Part shown: positions 26,401-38,323 of the stretch, in pieces
Layout of the letters: every line of letters starts with the position of its first letter
Position numbering within the stretch: position 1 is the first letter of the stretch
The notes under the pieces: model-generated
Database searches by the model: none
What the model saw: only the letters and a program-made list of their open reading frames with translations
Told to the model about the DNA's origin: nothing
NCBI GenBank assembly: GCA_036571765.1
Contig: BROE01000020.1
Coordinates: forward strand, 11,716,607 to 11,780,606
DNA: 64,000 bases
Source of the DNA: Plecoglossus altivelis
Taxonomy: Eukaryota; Chordata; Actinopteri; Osmeriformes; Plecoglossidae
Reading direction: 5' to 3'
Position numbers and translations under genes: made by a program

Positions 26401-29400
26401 AGTCGACCATGCCCACTGATGACATCCTAGACACACATACAAAAGGTGCACTTTCTCAGTGCAGCTTCATAGAAGAAACATGGGCTTAAACGTCATTTCC
26501 CCTTTTGGGATAACTTTCGAATTCAATACATGTAACAAAATTCCCTGACGTACACTGAAAAACAGTAGACCCATACACTTTCTTTTGTCTGTCTTTAAGC
26601 TAGCCAGCATTTCATCCATAAAGAAACTGATTCACTGCTCACCTGGCTGTATTGGTGTTGCAAAGGCAATAAGAAAAAAAATCTGCTTCTAAATATGAAC
26701 CCAAAACAGTTTTGTGAATTTCTAACTGCAGGGTTGTCCAGAAAGTAAGTTCCTCTTTGACGCCTAAAGCAATGGAAATCAAATCCTTGTCTTAGGTTAA
26801 ACCATAGAGAGTTGTTTCTGTAGTGTATGCAACAATTGTAGCTAATAACCATCCTGCTATACCGAAATAAGGTATCTACTTCAACTGTGATCTTTCTTTC
26901 ACTTTGTTGTATTTGTCTGCACTTTCTATAACCACACTCATTCTAAACATGCTAAGTAGAAATACTGGGCAGCAACTCATGTGATTGTTGTTTCCGGCCC
27001 TGTAGGGACCGAGGCTGAAAACTCTCATGCTGCACCTGAAGAGCCAGAGGACTCTGAGTTTTGGGAGGGTGTGGCAAAGCCACAGGGTGCCAAGGAAACT
27101 AACACCCAACAGGTATGTGGGGTCTTCTAGCTCAACCCTGCCCAACTGGTTACTGTCCTGTTAGTAGATGCTTGACACATCCCATAATATCACCTTGCAC
27201 GGGGATGTCCAAGGTTCATTTTAACCATGTGTCTGAAAGCCCACAAGATGGCGCTAACTGTGTTCTCATTTCCACAGACGGCTGATGACTCTGAGAATAG
27301 GGGCCTTGTGGACAATGAAGTCATAGAGGAAGGTAGAGTATCTCACCGTCATTTGACTCTCTCAGACACTCCTTGCTTCTTAATAAATTGACTTTTATTT
27401 TATTTTTTCCATTCAAATATATTTATAATAGGTTTTGTTGATGAAAAATTCAACTTTAAAATCATCACCGACCCAGCAGACCTAATGAAGTTTGTCCAAC
27501 ATCTGAAAGAGAGCAACAGAAAGGTCTGTAGCCTGGACATGTCATGAGTTAAGCCCAAAATGTTCACCTCCAAGGATTCCAGATAAAACAACTAGTAATA
27601 ACTAACAACTATCTAATAGGCACTCAGTGGTTCACAAGTCAAGTGTGTGTGGGTTACATTTGTCCCACTTCACTATCTGTGTCCAAATAAAGCGGGAATA
27701 AATGAAAGGAAATCGAACATTTTAAAAAGCACAATATATAGGACTATAATTTAAATAACTATTCTCTAACTGTCTTTTCAGAAATCACAAACTCAAGCCA
27801 AAACACAAGCCAAGTCTCATAGGATGTCTGAGGAGAAGGAGAGGCAGGAGGAGGAGAGACAGGAGGAGGAGGAGGAGGAGGGCCATCTTTTACAAGAGTT
27901 TGAAGAGGAGATTGCTGACCTTTCTATGCCCGCAGCCAAAATCGATGAGATCAAGGAGGAAATGCAGAAGCAGTTTGACAACATCATAGATGAGGTGCAA
28001 AACAAAGGAAATTAGATGTAAATTAAATCAGATTAGATATTCTTATTCAACTGTTCTCCTGTTATGGTTCATTGAGTTTCTTTGGTAGGAGTCGTTCCAT
28101 CTAAGTACAGAATGAAACATTAATTGTATTGTTTAATGTCATTAAGTATATGAGGAAAACCGCGAAATATATCTCAACTGCTTGCGGCAGTATTACTACC
28201 AACATTTGTTTTCATGTAAGCTTTTCAGAATGAATGGTTCTTGTTAAATTACTGATTGCGCTTCAACCTTATTAACTTTTTTGCAGGCTCAGCAAGAACT
28301 AGAGACTGAGGGACTTAAAGGGGAGTTTGACCGAACCCAGGCCACTCAGACACTGGAGACTACCTTGGACAAGCTGCTGGACCGGTTGGAGGACAAGGAG
28401 AGTCTAGAAACGGAGTCCCAGACCGAGGGAGGCCAGAGAGCCAACGACCCAGCTAGGGGCAGCCCCAGCCTGGCCCCACACCAGCCAGGTAGCTGCACAT
28501 CTCTCTCTGCCTTCCAGGAGCGTCTCTGGAACTGTCTTGAGTACATACCACTCAATCCGTGTGCAGCATCCATATTCATTGTTACATCGACATACTGTGG
28601 GTCTTCATTGTTATGTAGATCCCTGACTTAAGCTGTGGTGGCAGGAGACTAAATAGTATAGTAGAACAGGACAGCTTTGTTTGGATCCAGTATGTTTTTT
28701 CATGTCACATTCACACCTGTAGTTATGTTTGCAGTAGGGTTATTTTATTATTTCAGACCATAAACTGCACAGCCTTGGCTCCAGCCCCGGCATCCTGTCG
28801 CCCTCCACAGGAGATTATGAGGCGTTGTTTGTCCCTCTTTTGTCTTATCACCCCAGAGCAAGCAGCTGACGACCATGTTAAGATCAAAATAACTAAGTAT
28901 AAGACGGGCAGCAGCCCTGATGGGGAGGTCAGAGTGCAGGAGATGGGAGAAGGAGACCCCCAGTGGCAGCACATAAAGGATGTGGTTAAGGAGCAGCTAG
29001 AGAAAGCAGGACTGAAGGCCGAAGGTAGGAAGGGGGGTGCCCGAGAAACACGGCCTGTCTCTCTCTTCCATCTGATTTACTTTCGCTCTTAACTCATATC
29101 GCTCCTTTCCTGTCATCACTGAAAACTAGTTAGGTTACTTTGCCCAGAGAGGAGCAGTGTCACATTTCAGACCATCTACTGCTTTTCATCCGGGAAATTC
29201 TCACGCCTTGTGTATGAGAATGTTGAAAGGTCTCGTGAACGGAACGGCTCTGAGAGATCTAATCAGTCGGGTTATGTATGTGGCATTTGTTTTGTTTTCA
29301 CAACAGGTTTGCCCTGTCTTACAAATTTGGTGGGAGTTTGGGCTGAAATGCTCTTGTCTATTTGATCTACTGGATATTTCCAGGTTGTCCTCATGTACTT

Positions 29401-30312
29401 GTGCTTTCCATGTCCTGCTCTCCGCATTACATTTTTATTCTTTGTTGATCTCCATAAACAAGGGTTCGTGTGAATTTATAGTCACTATTATACCTGGAAG
29501 CAAATGTTTACTCTACTTATCTGTTGCAACGGGGTGAGAGACCATTTAAATTTGACTAGTTTAGTTGTTTTTCTTCCAGGGAAAATCGAGGTCAAGATCT
29601 TAACACGAAAGAATGCAGAAGAGACAGGAGAACAGTGGCTGACTGAAGAGGACACCAAGTCCTTCAGGGAGCTGCTTATCAACTTACTGGTAATTTAAAC
29701 AGTTGTATCACATAGGATCTGCCAAAAAACTATCATTAAGGTTGACCTGTAAAATACACCAAGTTTATTGGATATTGTGGTGGAAATCTGGCATTTCTCA
29801 TCTGATTAATATGTTAATCACAATAAGCAGATCTATTGCCTTATTATCTGTTCATGTAATATGATTTTCTTATTCATTCATATAGATGTGTTCATATATG
29901 TGGGTTATCAATACTGTGTATTTCGTCTTAGTTTTTCTTTTCACTACAAATTCTGTCTTTTGACTTTCATGCCTCAGAGAGACTTTACTACAGTGATACC
30001 ACTGTTTCTGAACTGGTCTTTTTATGTTGAGTTGTTCATTAAACACTTCAATCAGCTGGATGCTTACTACTTGTAAACTTGGAACCTAAACTGATAGTCC
30101 CACTGTTCTGGTGGAGACGGAAAACCCTTTCTTTCAATAGCCATCTGATTGTCCCTGCTTGTGTCCCCCAGACAGGAGGCACAGAGGAGGTTTACAAGGA
30201 GCAGAAGAGGCAGCAGGAGCTGGAGAACAACTACCGGTTTGTGTGGGGAGAGTCGCAGGAGGAGCACCAGTCTACAACCACCACTTCTGACTCGGAGGAT
30301 CTTGAACTTTGA
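23494..30312 (+). CDS. os9: OS-9, ER lectin of ER-associated degradation, 15 coding exons
   Basis: Lumenal ER lectin that binds trimmed N-glycans of misfolded proteins and delivers them to the SEL1L-HRD1 ligase. Exons: 23494-23643, 24330-24512, 24866-24929, 25057-25133, 25605-25703, 25931-26132, 26290-26445, 27006-27112, 27278-27332, 27432-27523, 27782-27994, 28287-28488, 28857-29024, 29580-29689 and 30172-30312; every phase matches, giving 672 residues (human about 667). A signal peptide (MAASLVRWLRGLYVFFLTCL) precedes LNLEELNEMKYGIQILPDP. The mannose-6-phosphate-receptor-homology domain lies at about residues 107-230 and has the mannose-binding tryptophan pair (KDWWTYEFC), six or more cysteines and the GSKCDLNGS and DEPQSCRYVL segments. 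The second half is acidic and coiled (EERQEEEEEEG), then the conserved KIEVKIL and QWLTEEDTKSFREL, ending SEDLEL. The Met at 23494 was chosen because the frame upstream has only non-ATG starts. Confidence 0.97.
26735..26760. repeat. Possible mariner-type terminal repeat fragment in an os9 intron
   Basis: GGGTTGTCCAGAAAGTAAGT at about 26735 looks like the outer end of some mariner-family inverted repeats as I remember them. No matching opposite end or transposase is visible, so at best this is a solo remnant. Confidence 0.2.
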
Positions 30313-32806
30313 GCTCCTGACGTCCTTATTAGTTGCCATGGAAACCCAACTCCTTGTTGGCTGCTGGATTGTTATTGTTTCCTTCTTCCAAGCTGAACGC
30401 ATTGTTCAGCAATGGCAAGTTTCACCGGTTTCTCGGTGACCACAAATACATCTTGCTTCCTCATTAAAACTGTGCTCTGTCTTGTTCAGCCCCAGTTGTA
30501 CCTAAGCACAATGACATCCAAACGTGTCACCTAAGGTAGTTAGTCACATCGTCATGTTGGCAAAAGGTTCCTTGTATCCATGGATTACACAATCAACTTA
30601 TTTGAGAGAGGGGTGGATAGCACTTTGGACTGGACTCTATACAACAGAATGTTACAGTACACCTGTGAAAAGACTTTGAATTTTACCACCATTACACAGA
30701 ACATTAACAGTACCTTGTGCTACTGTTGAACTGAAATTTAATTGCTCATGCATTAATCTGCTCTATAAAAGGACATTTCTTTGAAAAGCGGTGTCTGTAG
30801 GAAAGCCACATTTGCCAGTGGCTAAACAAACATGAGTGTTTGCACAAGGAACGTTGTGTAAACTAGAGCACCCCATTCTTTAGACTTTAGAAAGGAAGGT
30901 TGGGATGTAAATAACTGTATTGAGAAAATAAGAATTGCATGTGGTTTAAAGTTAGAACCACAATTTTTAATAAAATCGTAGTAATTTTTGTAAAACTTAC
31001 TGGACTCATAATAATTTCATTTTTGTAAATAGATGTGACAGTGAATTAATATGCATTTTATACTGTAGCACTTTAAAAGGTAATGTCTCTGGTAAAATTC
31101 GAATCTACTCATTAAAAATGTGTTTGCTCTGACCACATTATTTGTTGAAGACTGAACGCCATGTCAATCTCAAATCAACCCATATATCAATTGCCAAATA
31201 TGTTTTAGTTAGCGACCTTAAGAGTTTCGTAATATCTGATTAAAAAATCGTTTGTGAACAATATATAACGTATATAATTATACGTAAACAAGTTAATAAC
31301 AAGTTTAGGTCAATGTAAAATGCTTCCTTGAGGGTTCAGACATCTAAGAAAGGAAGTATTTTTTGTTAAATCAACTGCTACTTGTAGTATTAACCTAACA
31401 CTTTTCCATAAGCCCTGACATCCTCAATGACTTAATGACTTAATTTTAACGAACAATGCATGGATAGCCAGATCACATTGACAAGCTGCCTTAATAGGTT
31501 AGGTCTTCCTATGCCCCTTATTTAAAAAAAAAAATACATTAAATGCAGTGCTATCTGTTGCATGATGGCATTACATTTTGTGGGTGTCCTGTAGAATTCA
31601 TATTTACATTACAACTTCTGTAGGCTACGTGTTAGTAAAGCTCCTTTGGATGAGGTCAATCAATACAAACATATTGGGGACAATGTATGGCCTGGCTTGC
31701 TTTAGTGACAGCGTGGCCAGTATTCCACTATGTCAATACTGTGGCTTTCTGGCGTTAGGAGGGAGCACCAGCCAGACAAGCTCAACACCTACGCTGGACT
31801 GAAGTGACCAATCAAAAGCATTTCCGGGAATACCACCATGTCTTGCAGCTAGCTAGTCTAACTACTTGACATTTTCGCAACAATCGCCTAGTTTGATTGA
31901 AAACGGGATGATATGCGCGTTAGTTTCTAACAGCTGAATAACCTAATTAGACGTGGTCAAGCTGGCTTGGTCATTGTGGTCTGAATACTGCTTCCTTGAC
32001 CGAGCTAGTCTTCGGACGCTGACTTTGTGCTAGTAGTTGCTAGCCCTGTAGTTGCTAGACATAGCTTGAACAGTAACCTGAGTAGCTTACTAAGTACATA
32101 TTATCATGTTTTTACGGTCAGTACCACAGCTACGAAATGCCTTGTACTGTTTGACTAGCTCACGCTCAATGTCCTACGGTTTTTGATGATTTAGCTAATG
32201 CAATCATTCCACATGCTGTAACATGACACAGTAGCTAGCTCTAACTAGTGAGATGCATATTAGATTTTAATCATGTGTTTTAACCTTACTGTGTCACAGA
32301 CGATGGTAACTTTACCAATAACAAGTCAACGATGGAGTTCAGATAGTGCCGGGTAAGTAACCAATAAACTACTTTTGCTGGCCGTCCAAGAAGTTACTTA
32401 CTTGCTATTTTTCAAATTGAACTGTTTAATTGATACATATTAGCCCCTTTTCGTGTTTGACGCTGATACATAACTTACAAAAACCTAGCCTTATTTAGCA
32501 AAAAAGAAAAATAAGCAATATTAATTGGACGAAACAGCCTACTGTCCTTTATCCCCCTAATACAATTATATTTTATCTTGGTTACTAGAGCTACCTTAGT
32601 TACCGAACACGTTTTGTTTTTGGCAGGCTTAAGTTAGCTTCACTATCTGCTGACTCCTCCTTACGAGAACGTAGACCCATTATGTTCGTGTGTCAGGAAC
32701 AAGCTGTCTCAAGCTCTCCTATATTAAAATCCTTGCTGACTTGGAACCATTGTTACTTCATCCTCAGCTGCTGTAGTTAATTGGAGTGAGACTCGTTGAG
32801 TTCAGC
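30313..32806. other. os9 3' UTR and core 1 synthase promoter/5' UTR region
   Basis: An AATAAA at 30969-30974 probably ends os9 transcripts. Further on, a strong donor (TGCCGG|GTAAGT) at about 32352 and an acceptor (CTTCATCCTCAG) at about 32766 suggest a non-coding first exon and a 5' UTR intron of the following gene. I see no other coding signal in this stretch. Confidence 0.5.
30969..30974 (+). terminator. Probable os9 polyadenylation signal
   Basis: AATAAA about 660 bases after the os9 stop codon on the coding strand. Confidence 0.55.
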
Positions 32807-34619
32807 ATGAAGGCCCTGAGCTCAAGGTGCTCCTTCTATTTGGGCTTCTTGGTGGGAACCTGCACACTCTATGTGTTCCTGCGCCAAGTGTGGTTCGAAA
32901 AGAGTTTTCAGACACGTCAACCCGATGGACTGGAGAATAATGTTGGTGGGCAGCAAGCGTTGGATGAGGAGAGAAAAAACTGGAAGAAGGAGAGATCGGC
33001 TCTGTTCAACCTGAATCACCCTCACCACAAAGGTAGTCTCAGTACTACTACTATCTAGACTGTCTATTTTCTCGTATACGGGAAGTCAATATCATTATTG
33101 AGATGTAGTCATACTCTGACGATTATTATTACTGAATGAAACATCCTTGTTTGCAGAAAGGTAAGAGTACTTCTCTTTTTATTCTGGTACTATGATAAAC
33201 AGGCGACTTTTGTTTAAGTGTGCCCCCTATTGGGTACTTTGTATACTACCACCATAATCATAGTGGGAATGTAAAATTATATAGTAAAACAAGAGTTATA
33301 TATATATATATATATTATATATATGTATTATATATAAAATATATAAAATAAATATTATTTTTTATTTTTTTATTTTTTATTTATTTTGTTTAAACGTCTT
33401 AACTTGTCAGGTGAGGACAGTCACATGGCAGACGAGCTGTACCAGAAGGTCCGCATCTTGTGCTGGGTGATGACTGGACCAAAAAACCTGCAAACAAAAG
33501 CTCGCCATGTCAAGGCCACCTGGAGCCGCCACTGTAACGTGGTGGTTTTCATGAGCTCAGTAGATGATCCTGACTTTCCTACAGTTGGCCTGGATACTAA
33601 GGAGGGTCGGGACCAACTGTACTGGAAAACAATCCGTGCCTTCCATTATGCCTACGAGCACCATGCCCATGAGGCTGACTGGTTCCTCAAGGCTGATGAC
33701 GACACTTACGTGATCGTGGACAACCTTCGTTGGGTGCTGGCCAATCACACGCCTGAGGAGCCCGTTTACTTTGGTCGCAGGTTCAAGCCCTACACCAAGC
33801 AGGGCTATATGAGCGGTGGTGCAGGCTACGTGCTGAGCAAAGAGGCCCTGAAGCGATTTGTGGAGGGCTTCAGAGATAAGGTTTGCACTCACACCACTCC
33901 GGTGGAGGACCTTGCCATGGGGCAGTGTATGGAGAAGGTGGGAGTACTGGCAGGGGACTCCAGAGACACTATCCAAAGGGAAACCTTTCACCCCTTTGTC
34001 CCTGAGCAGCATCTCACAGCCAAGTTCCCGAAGAGCTTCTGGTATTGGAGCTACTGCTACTACCCCATCTCAGAGGCAAGTACTTTGTTTCCATGAAGAT
34101 AGTCCCTCAGTACATGGTGGAGTGTTTGAAAGCTTTGTTTTACTGTCACATGACTGTTAAACCAGTTAAACTTTCAGTAGAGCTGAAGGGGGACAAACCA
34201 CATTCTTCTTGAAACGGTTGCTCAACTGTTGTTCAGTTGTTGATGGTTAATCCTTTTGGGTTGTCTTGGTTTCAGTATGATTTTGTGCTCTCTTACAGGG
34301 CCCCAATTGCTGCTCGGATGTTTCTGTGTCTTTCCACTATGTGGATCCCTCCCTCATGTACTTGTTGGAGTACTATATCTATCACCTCCGAGCTTTTGGC
34401 TACAGGTACCGCTACCAGCCCCCTGCCCCACGGGGATATGGGACGCGGGGCCCAGAAGGATTTTGGGAGAGTGCAGATGTCAGAAACTCCAAAGAACTGC
34501 CCCCTCCAGAGAAGGAAAGAGAGGGGGAGCATGACCTTGTTGTCATGAAACAAGAGGGTGTGCTTCCTCCTGCTGTAGCAAATGCCCTTCCTGATGTCCC
34601 CCAAGGTGAAAAGCAATAG
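32807..34619 (+). CDS. c1galt1: Core 1 beta-1,3-galactosyltransferase (T-synthase, C1GALT1 family), 3 coding exons, one GC-AG intron
   Basis: Golgi type II enzyme adding beta-1,3-Gal to GalNAc-Ser/Thr to make the core 1 (T antigen) O-glycan; in vertebrates its folding needs the chaperone C1GALT1C1 (COSMC). Exons 32807-33032, 33411-34075 and 34299-34619 give 403 residues (human 363), the extra mostly at the C-terminus. Residues about 10-28 form the membrane anchor (FYLGFLVGTCTLYVFL). The catalytic part has KVRILCWVMTGP, HVKATWSRHC, the metal-binding DDD in WFLKADDDTYV, EPVYFGRRFKPY, MSGGAGYVLSKEALKRFV, AGDSRDTI and the CCSD motif in the last exon. The second intron begins with GC (CAGAG|GCAAGT) and ends with TTACAG; this is the only join that preserves the conserved protein. 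The paralogue letter (a or b) cannot be settled here. Confidence 0.93.
33299..33345. repeat. (AT)n microsatellite, intronic
   Basis: A TATA run in the first intron of the core 1 synthase gene, followed by a T-rich stretch leading to the acceptor at 33410. Confidence 0.85.
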
Positions 34620-37418
34620 CAGCCTTTTATCATGTGTATTATGTGATGGATACTGCATGGGAGAGAATTCAAATATTTATGCGCAAGTGTTCATGCGGCA
34701 TTAACGCATTCTGGTATGGAAGGTATGTACAAGAATTTTTATTGTGTGTGGAGTTGTGGAATCCTAATGAACTTAGTTGATGTGTAAATAGTGCTAAACA
34801 TTTGATATTTATTAAACTTCAAAAAGAGCAACGACATCCCTAAATCCAGTGTTTTCCAGTCCCCTTTGTACATGGAACAAAATGCAGTCTGAGGCAGTAT
34901 ACTGGAGAAAGCTGCCAACAGAGCTGAATTGAACAGTCATTCACTTTTGCTACTTAAAGACCAAAAGTCAGAGTTTGCAACAAAATGTTAAAATTATGAC
35001 CAGAGTTTGCCATTTTAAACCCAAAATGTCCATTTTACATTGACTTTTATTTTAAAACCACTTTCATGTGACACTTCATTTTTATGAAAATGTGCCACGT
35101 TAGAGAACATCAGGGTGTGCGTTTGATGACCTAACAAGCTCTTGAACCACTCCTTACCACACCTGTGCATTCACATACCTGTCGGGAGATTTACTGAACT
35201 AGATTTACTTGCTGTCCTACCCGAAACCCATTCTTTCGACATTTGAAGCCCTACGGCAGTTAAAATAATACCTAAGGTTACATAAGTATTATATTAAGTA
35301 CTCACTTAATAATACTTAACGTAATCAACATTAAATGTCTCACTTGAGGCTATCTTTTGATTGAGAGTTTGGGCTTGTGCCTTGTGAATTGATTGTATGG
35401 CATGATCTGCTGCACATTTGACTTTGCACTGTGACAGTCTGAGGATGAACAATGATTTGGTTTCATTAATATAGGTGGTATGTCCTTCAGATGGGCAGCA
35501 TGATGAATTTTGACGTTTTGGGCATGCCACATGAGTCACATTTGGACTGCGTTGTGAGCTTTTGCATGACATACAGTCTCTAGCCTTCAAAGTCATTTTC
35601 TAGTTGTATTCATGTCTTGAAACATCTAATATTGTGAATTGTCTGATTCAAGTGATGTTTTAATCCGATATTTTTGTTTAAAGCATTCAAACACATAACA
35701 ATGTATGCATAATCTGTTATGTTTAGTGGTGATAGAAAAACATCATGCATAAAAATGCATACTACCAAAGTTGCCTACTGCTTTGACATATGTTGCTACA
35801 AAGTTATCACGTCTTAAGCCTAGAAACGGCGTATATAAAAAAAATTGGTCTCAAAGTTGAACATTTTTGAATCGTTGTGCTGCCTTCGGGTTATTGTGAT
35901 TCACCTTTTGTACCATAATGGAGGGTCAAAGAGAACCGAAGGCAGCACCAGGTTAAAACTTGCAGTGCACATCGATCAAAGTACTACATAAACAATCATA
36001 TAATAGCATTTCTAGATTTTATAGGATACTTTTATTGCAATATGCTTGATGAATTTAATATCGCCACTACGTGTTAATCAAATGTAATCCCCTAAATTAC
36101 TTTATGTACCACCTTTAAACCAAAACTGGATTAATAACATTTTTATTATTATTTGGAGATATTCTTAAATTTGTGTCTGGCTGCTAGAGTGGGGTGATGG
36201 TAAAGGTTGATGTCACAGATTCATTTTGATATAAATGTCCTGTATGCATTATATGACAATGTTATATCCCTCCATTCCTCTCCCACTAACTTCACCTCCA
36301 TCTTCAAGTCAAACGGGACTCATGTCAAATGTCAATTTCATGTCAAATAAAATGCCTTGTGTGTCTTTTGCAAATGTTTACAATGTATGTTTAGGATACG
36401 ATTGTAAGTACACAAGCAACTGTTTATCTGCCAGTGATTTAGAAGTGGATGTCTATTATAACACATTGTAGTCTGCACCAAATTCTTTGCAGACTAGCTT
36501 TTTACAGACTAACTTTAATTAAATTGTGTATGATCAGTCACCAATTTTTAATTGTGCGTGGTGTAATTATGACATTTCACAGTTCAAGTCAATACGTCTT
36601 GGGCTTCTTGAATTCAACGCCTACATAGTTCTTTCAGGACAAGTGGAGCACAGGGATAGTTAACAGCCAAATGGATGAGCAGGTAGACTGTTTCTGTTAA
36701 ATTAATAAATAGTAATTTAATGATCATAATAAAGAAATATTTTACTGTACAACAATTGGATCCCTTTTTCTCTACAGAAATGTTACCCATAACCTCGGTC
36801 ATACCATTTTCATATTGATTCAAGTCTAGTACTGTAAACTACAGAATATTGCACAAACAATGTATTTACCATCCCTCTATCCAAGGGTACATTGATCCAT
36901 TCCACTGATAAGCTGGGCCATTTCTCAGTAGTTGTTTTAACTTCCACATGTGACAACAACAACAACACAAACTTCGGCCCCTAAAGTTAGCAAAGGCATA
37001 TTTTCACACTCACATACATTATATGTTCAATTCAGTGGGACACACTTAGTTATTGAATCATCTTGAAATCACAATACAATACCACATATTAGAGTACCTT
37101 TGCATGGGTAACAAGCCTTGAAGTGCAACATAGAATGAATCAACTGCATCACTATAGCAGAGCTGCAGTTAAAGGTGGGGAAATAGGATTCTTCCTATGT
37201 GTTGCGTTGAAACCTAAGCAGAGAGAGAACAACGTTTTCAAGACACAATACTGGATGAATATTAAAGCATTATGGTTCATTAATCACAGTCAGGGATAGG
37301 ATATACCTTCATGAGAATATGATTATCTATGTTCATAAAATACATTGTTGTTTGATGGGTATATGCTATGGAGATGGCATATTAACAGTATTTAATTTGT
37401 CTATGTAGTCTTTTTACC
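34620..37418. other. 3' UTR of core 1 synthase and spacer before tac3
   Basis: AT-rich, no coding signal. An ATTAAA at 34811-34816 is a plausible polyadenylation signal for the core 1 synthase gene. The tac3 gene converges from the right, so its 3' UTR lies at the right end. A GGTAAAA donor-like sequence follows the tac3 stop codon directly, which suggests that the 3' UTR may itself be spliced. Confidence 0.5.
34811..34816 (+). terminator. Possible polyadenylation signal of the core 1 synthase gene
   Basis: ATTAAA variant hexamer about 190 bases downstream of the stop codon. Confidence 0.4.
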
Positions 37419-38287
37419 TTAGTCTCCCATCATGGATATGAAAAAGCCTCCTGCTGGCTGTGGATATCCAACATTCTTCCAGGGAGGAGGGTCTAGAAAG
37501 ACACCATGGTCAGAGGTTACGTTTCACCACTGTTTTGAGGTAAAGCTCAGTTGATTCGCCAGCGATCTTTGACTGATTACAATATGTGCTAATAGAGGGC
37601 AAACTATGTTCAGAATATTTCCAGCTCACCTGTCTCAGGACTCCTGCGCCCCAACAGACCGACAAAAACGTCATGCATGTCTCCTACAGAAAACATTTTT
37701 ATGTATAAAATGATATTAAAAACATTAAGTTAGATTTCATTTTGATTCTTTAGTTCAGGCTGATTCAGATTAACTTCTTAAAACGGAGTATTTTTGTTTC
37801 TAATTTTCTTTCATTCATTGAGGTTAATCTAATTTCCATAATGAAGACAACATCATTAAAAAGCATCAGCGGACAAACAGGACAGACAGGACTGTCTCAA
37901 CATAAAAATGCTCACTTGCATTTCTCCTGCCCATCAAACCTACAAAGCTGTCATAGTCTATGTCGCTGAACCGTTTTCTATATGTGTGATCCCTGTTGAG
38001 GATGTTAGGATTGTTCTGCGAGAGCTGGGAAAAATGAAACAAAAACAAATCAGTTTTATTGTTTCAATACATAGGCTACATCTTCAGGTAACACTTAAAA
38101 ACACAAAGTGTGCTATGTGGTTCTGTGCACCTGCATTAAACAGGTTGACCTTAGCTAACCCGTAAACTGAATTTGAACAAACTGTAATAAATCTTCCCCA
38201 TACCTGCTGACACCACGACACGGTTGGCAAGGAAGCGAAGCGTATCAGCATTGACGCAATTGCTAGCGTCCCAAATTTTCCAAACAT
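37419..38287 (-). CDS. tac3: Tachykinin 3 precursor (neurokinin F and neurokinin B), 4 coding exons
   Basis: Neuropeptide precursor whose amidated products act on NK3-type receptors and in vertebrates feed into kisspeptin/GnRH control. Minus-strand exons: 38204-38287 (signal peptide MFGKFGTLAIASMLIRFASL...), 37916-38024, 37630-37683 and 37419-37492, GT-AG with matching phases, 106 residues. The second exon has a dibasic KR, then FSDIDYDSFVGLM, Gly amide donor and RR: the teleost neurokinin F type. The third has DMHDVFVGLL, then Gly-Arg-Arg: neurokinin B, with Leu instead of the usual terminal Met. It lacks its own dibasic site in front, so the upstream GRR or the single Arg before Asp must serve for cleavage. 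The first coding exon starts after a UTR intron acceptor at 38324. Exon 1 and exon 2 join in phase, but a short spacer exon between them cannot be excluded. The a/b paralogue is not decided. Confidence 0.9.
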
Positions 38288-38323
38288 TCCGGTTTATTTC
38301 ACTTGGCCTTTCAGCCTAATCTT

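Noticed and set aside
28757..28856. Alternative earlier acceptor (TTATTTCAG) for os9 exon 13
   Set aside because: Reading from it in the required phase meets a stop before the conserved part; the acceptor at 28856 gives a clean join.
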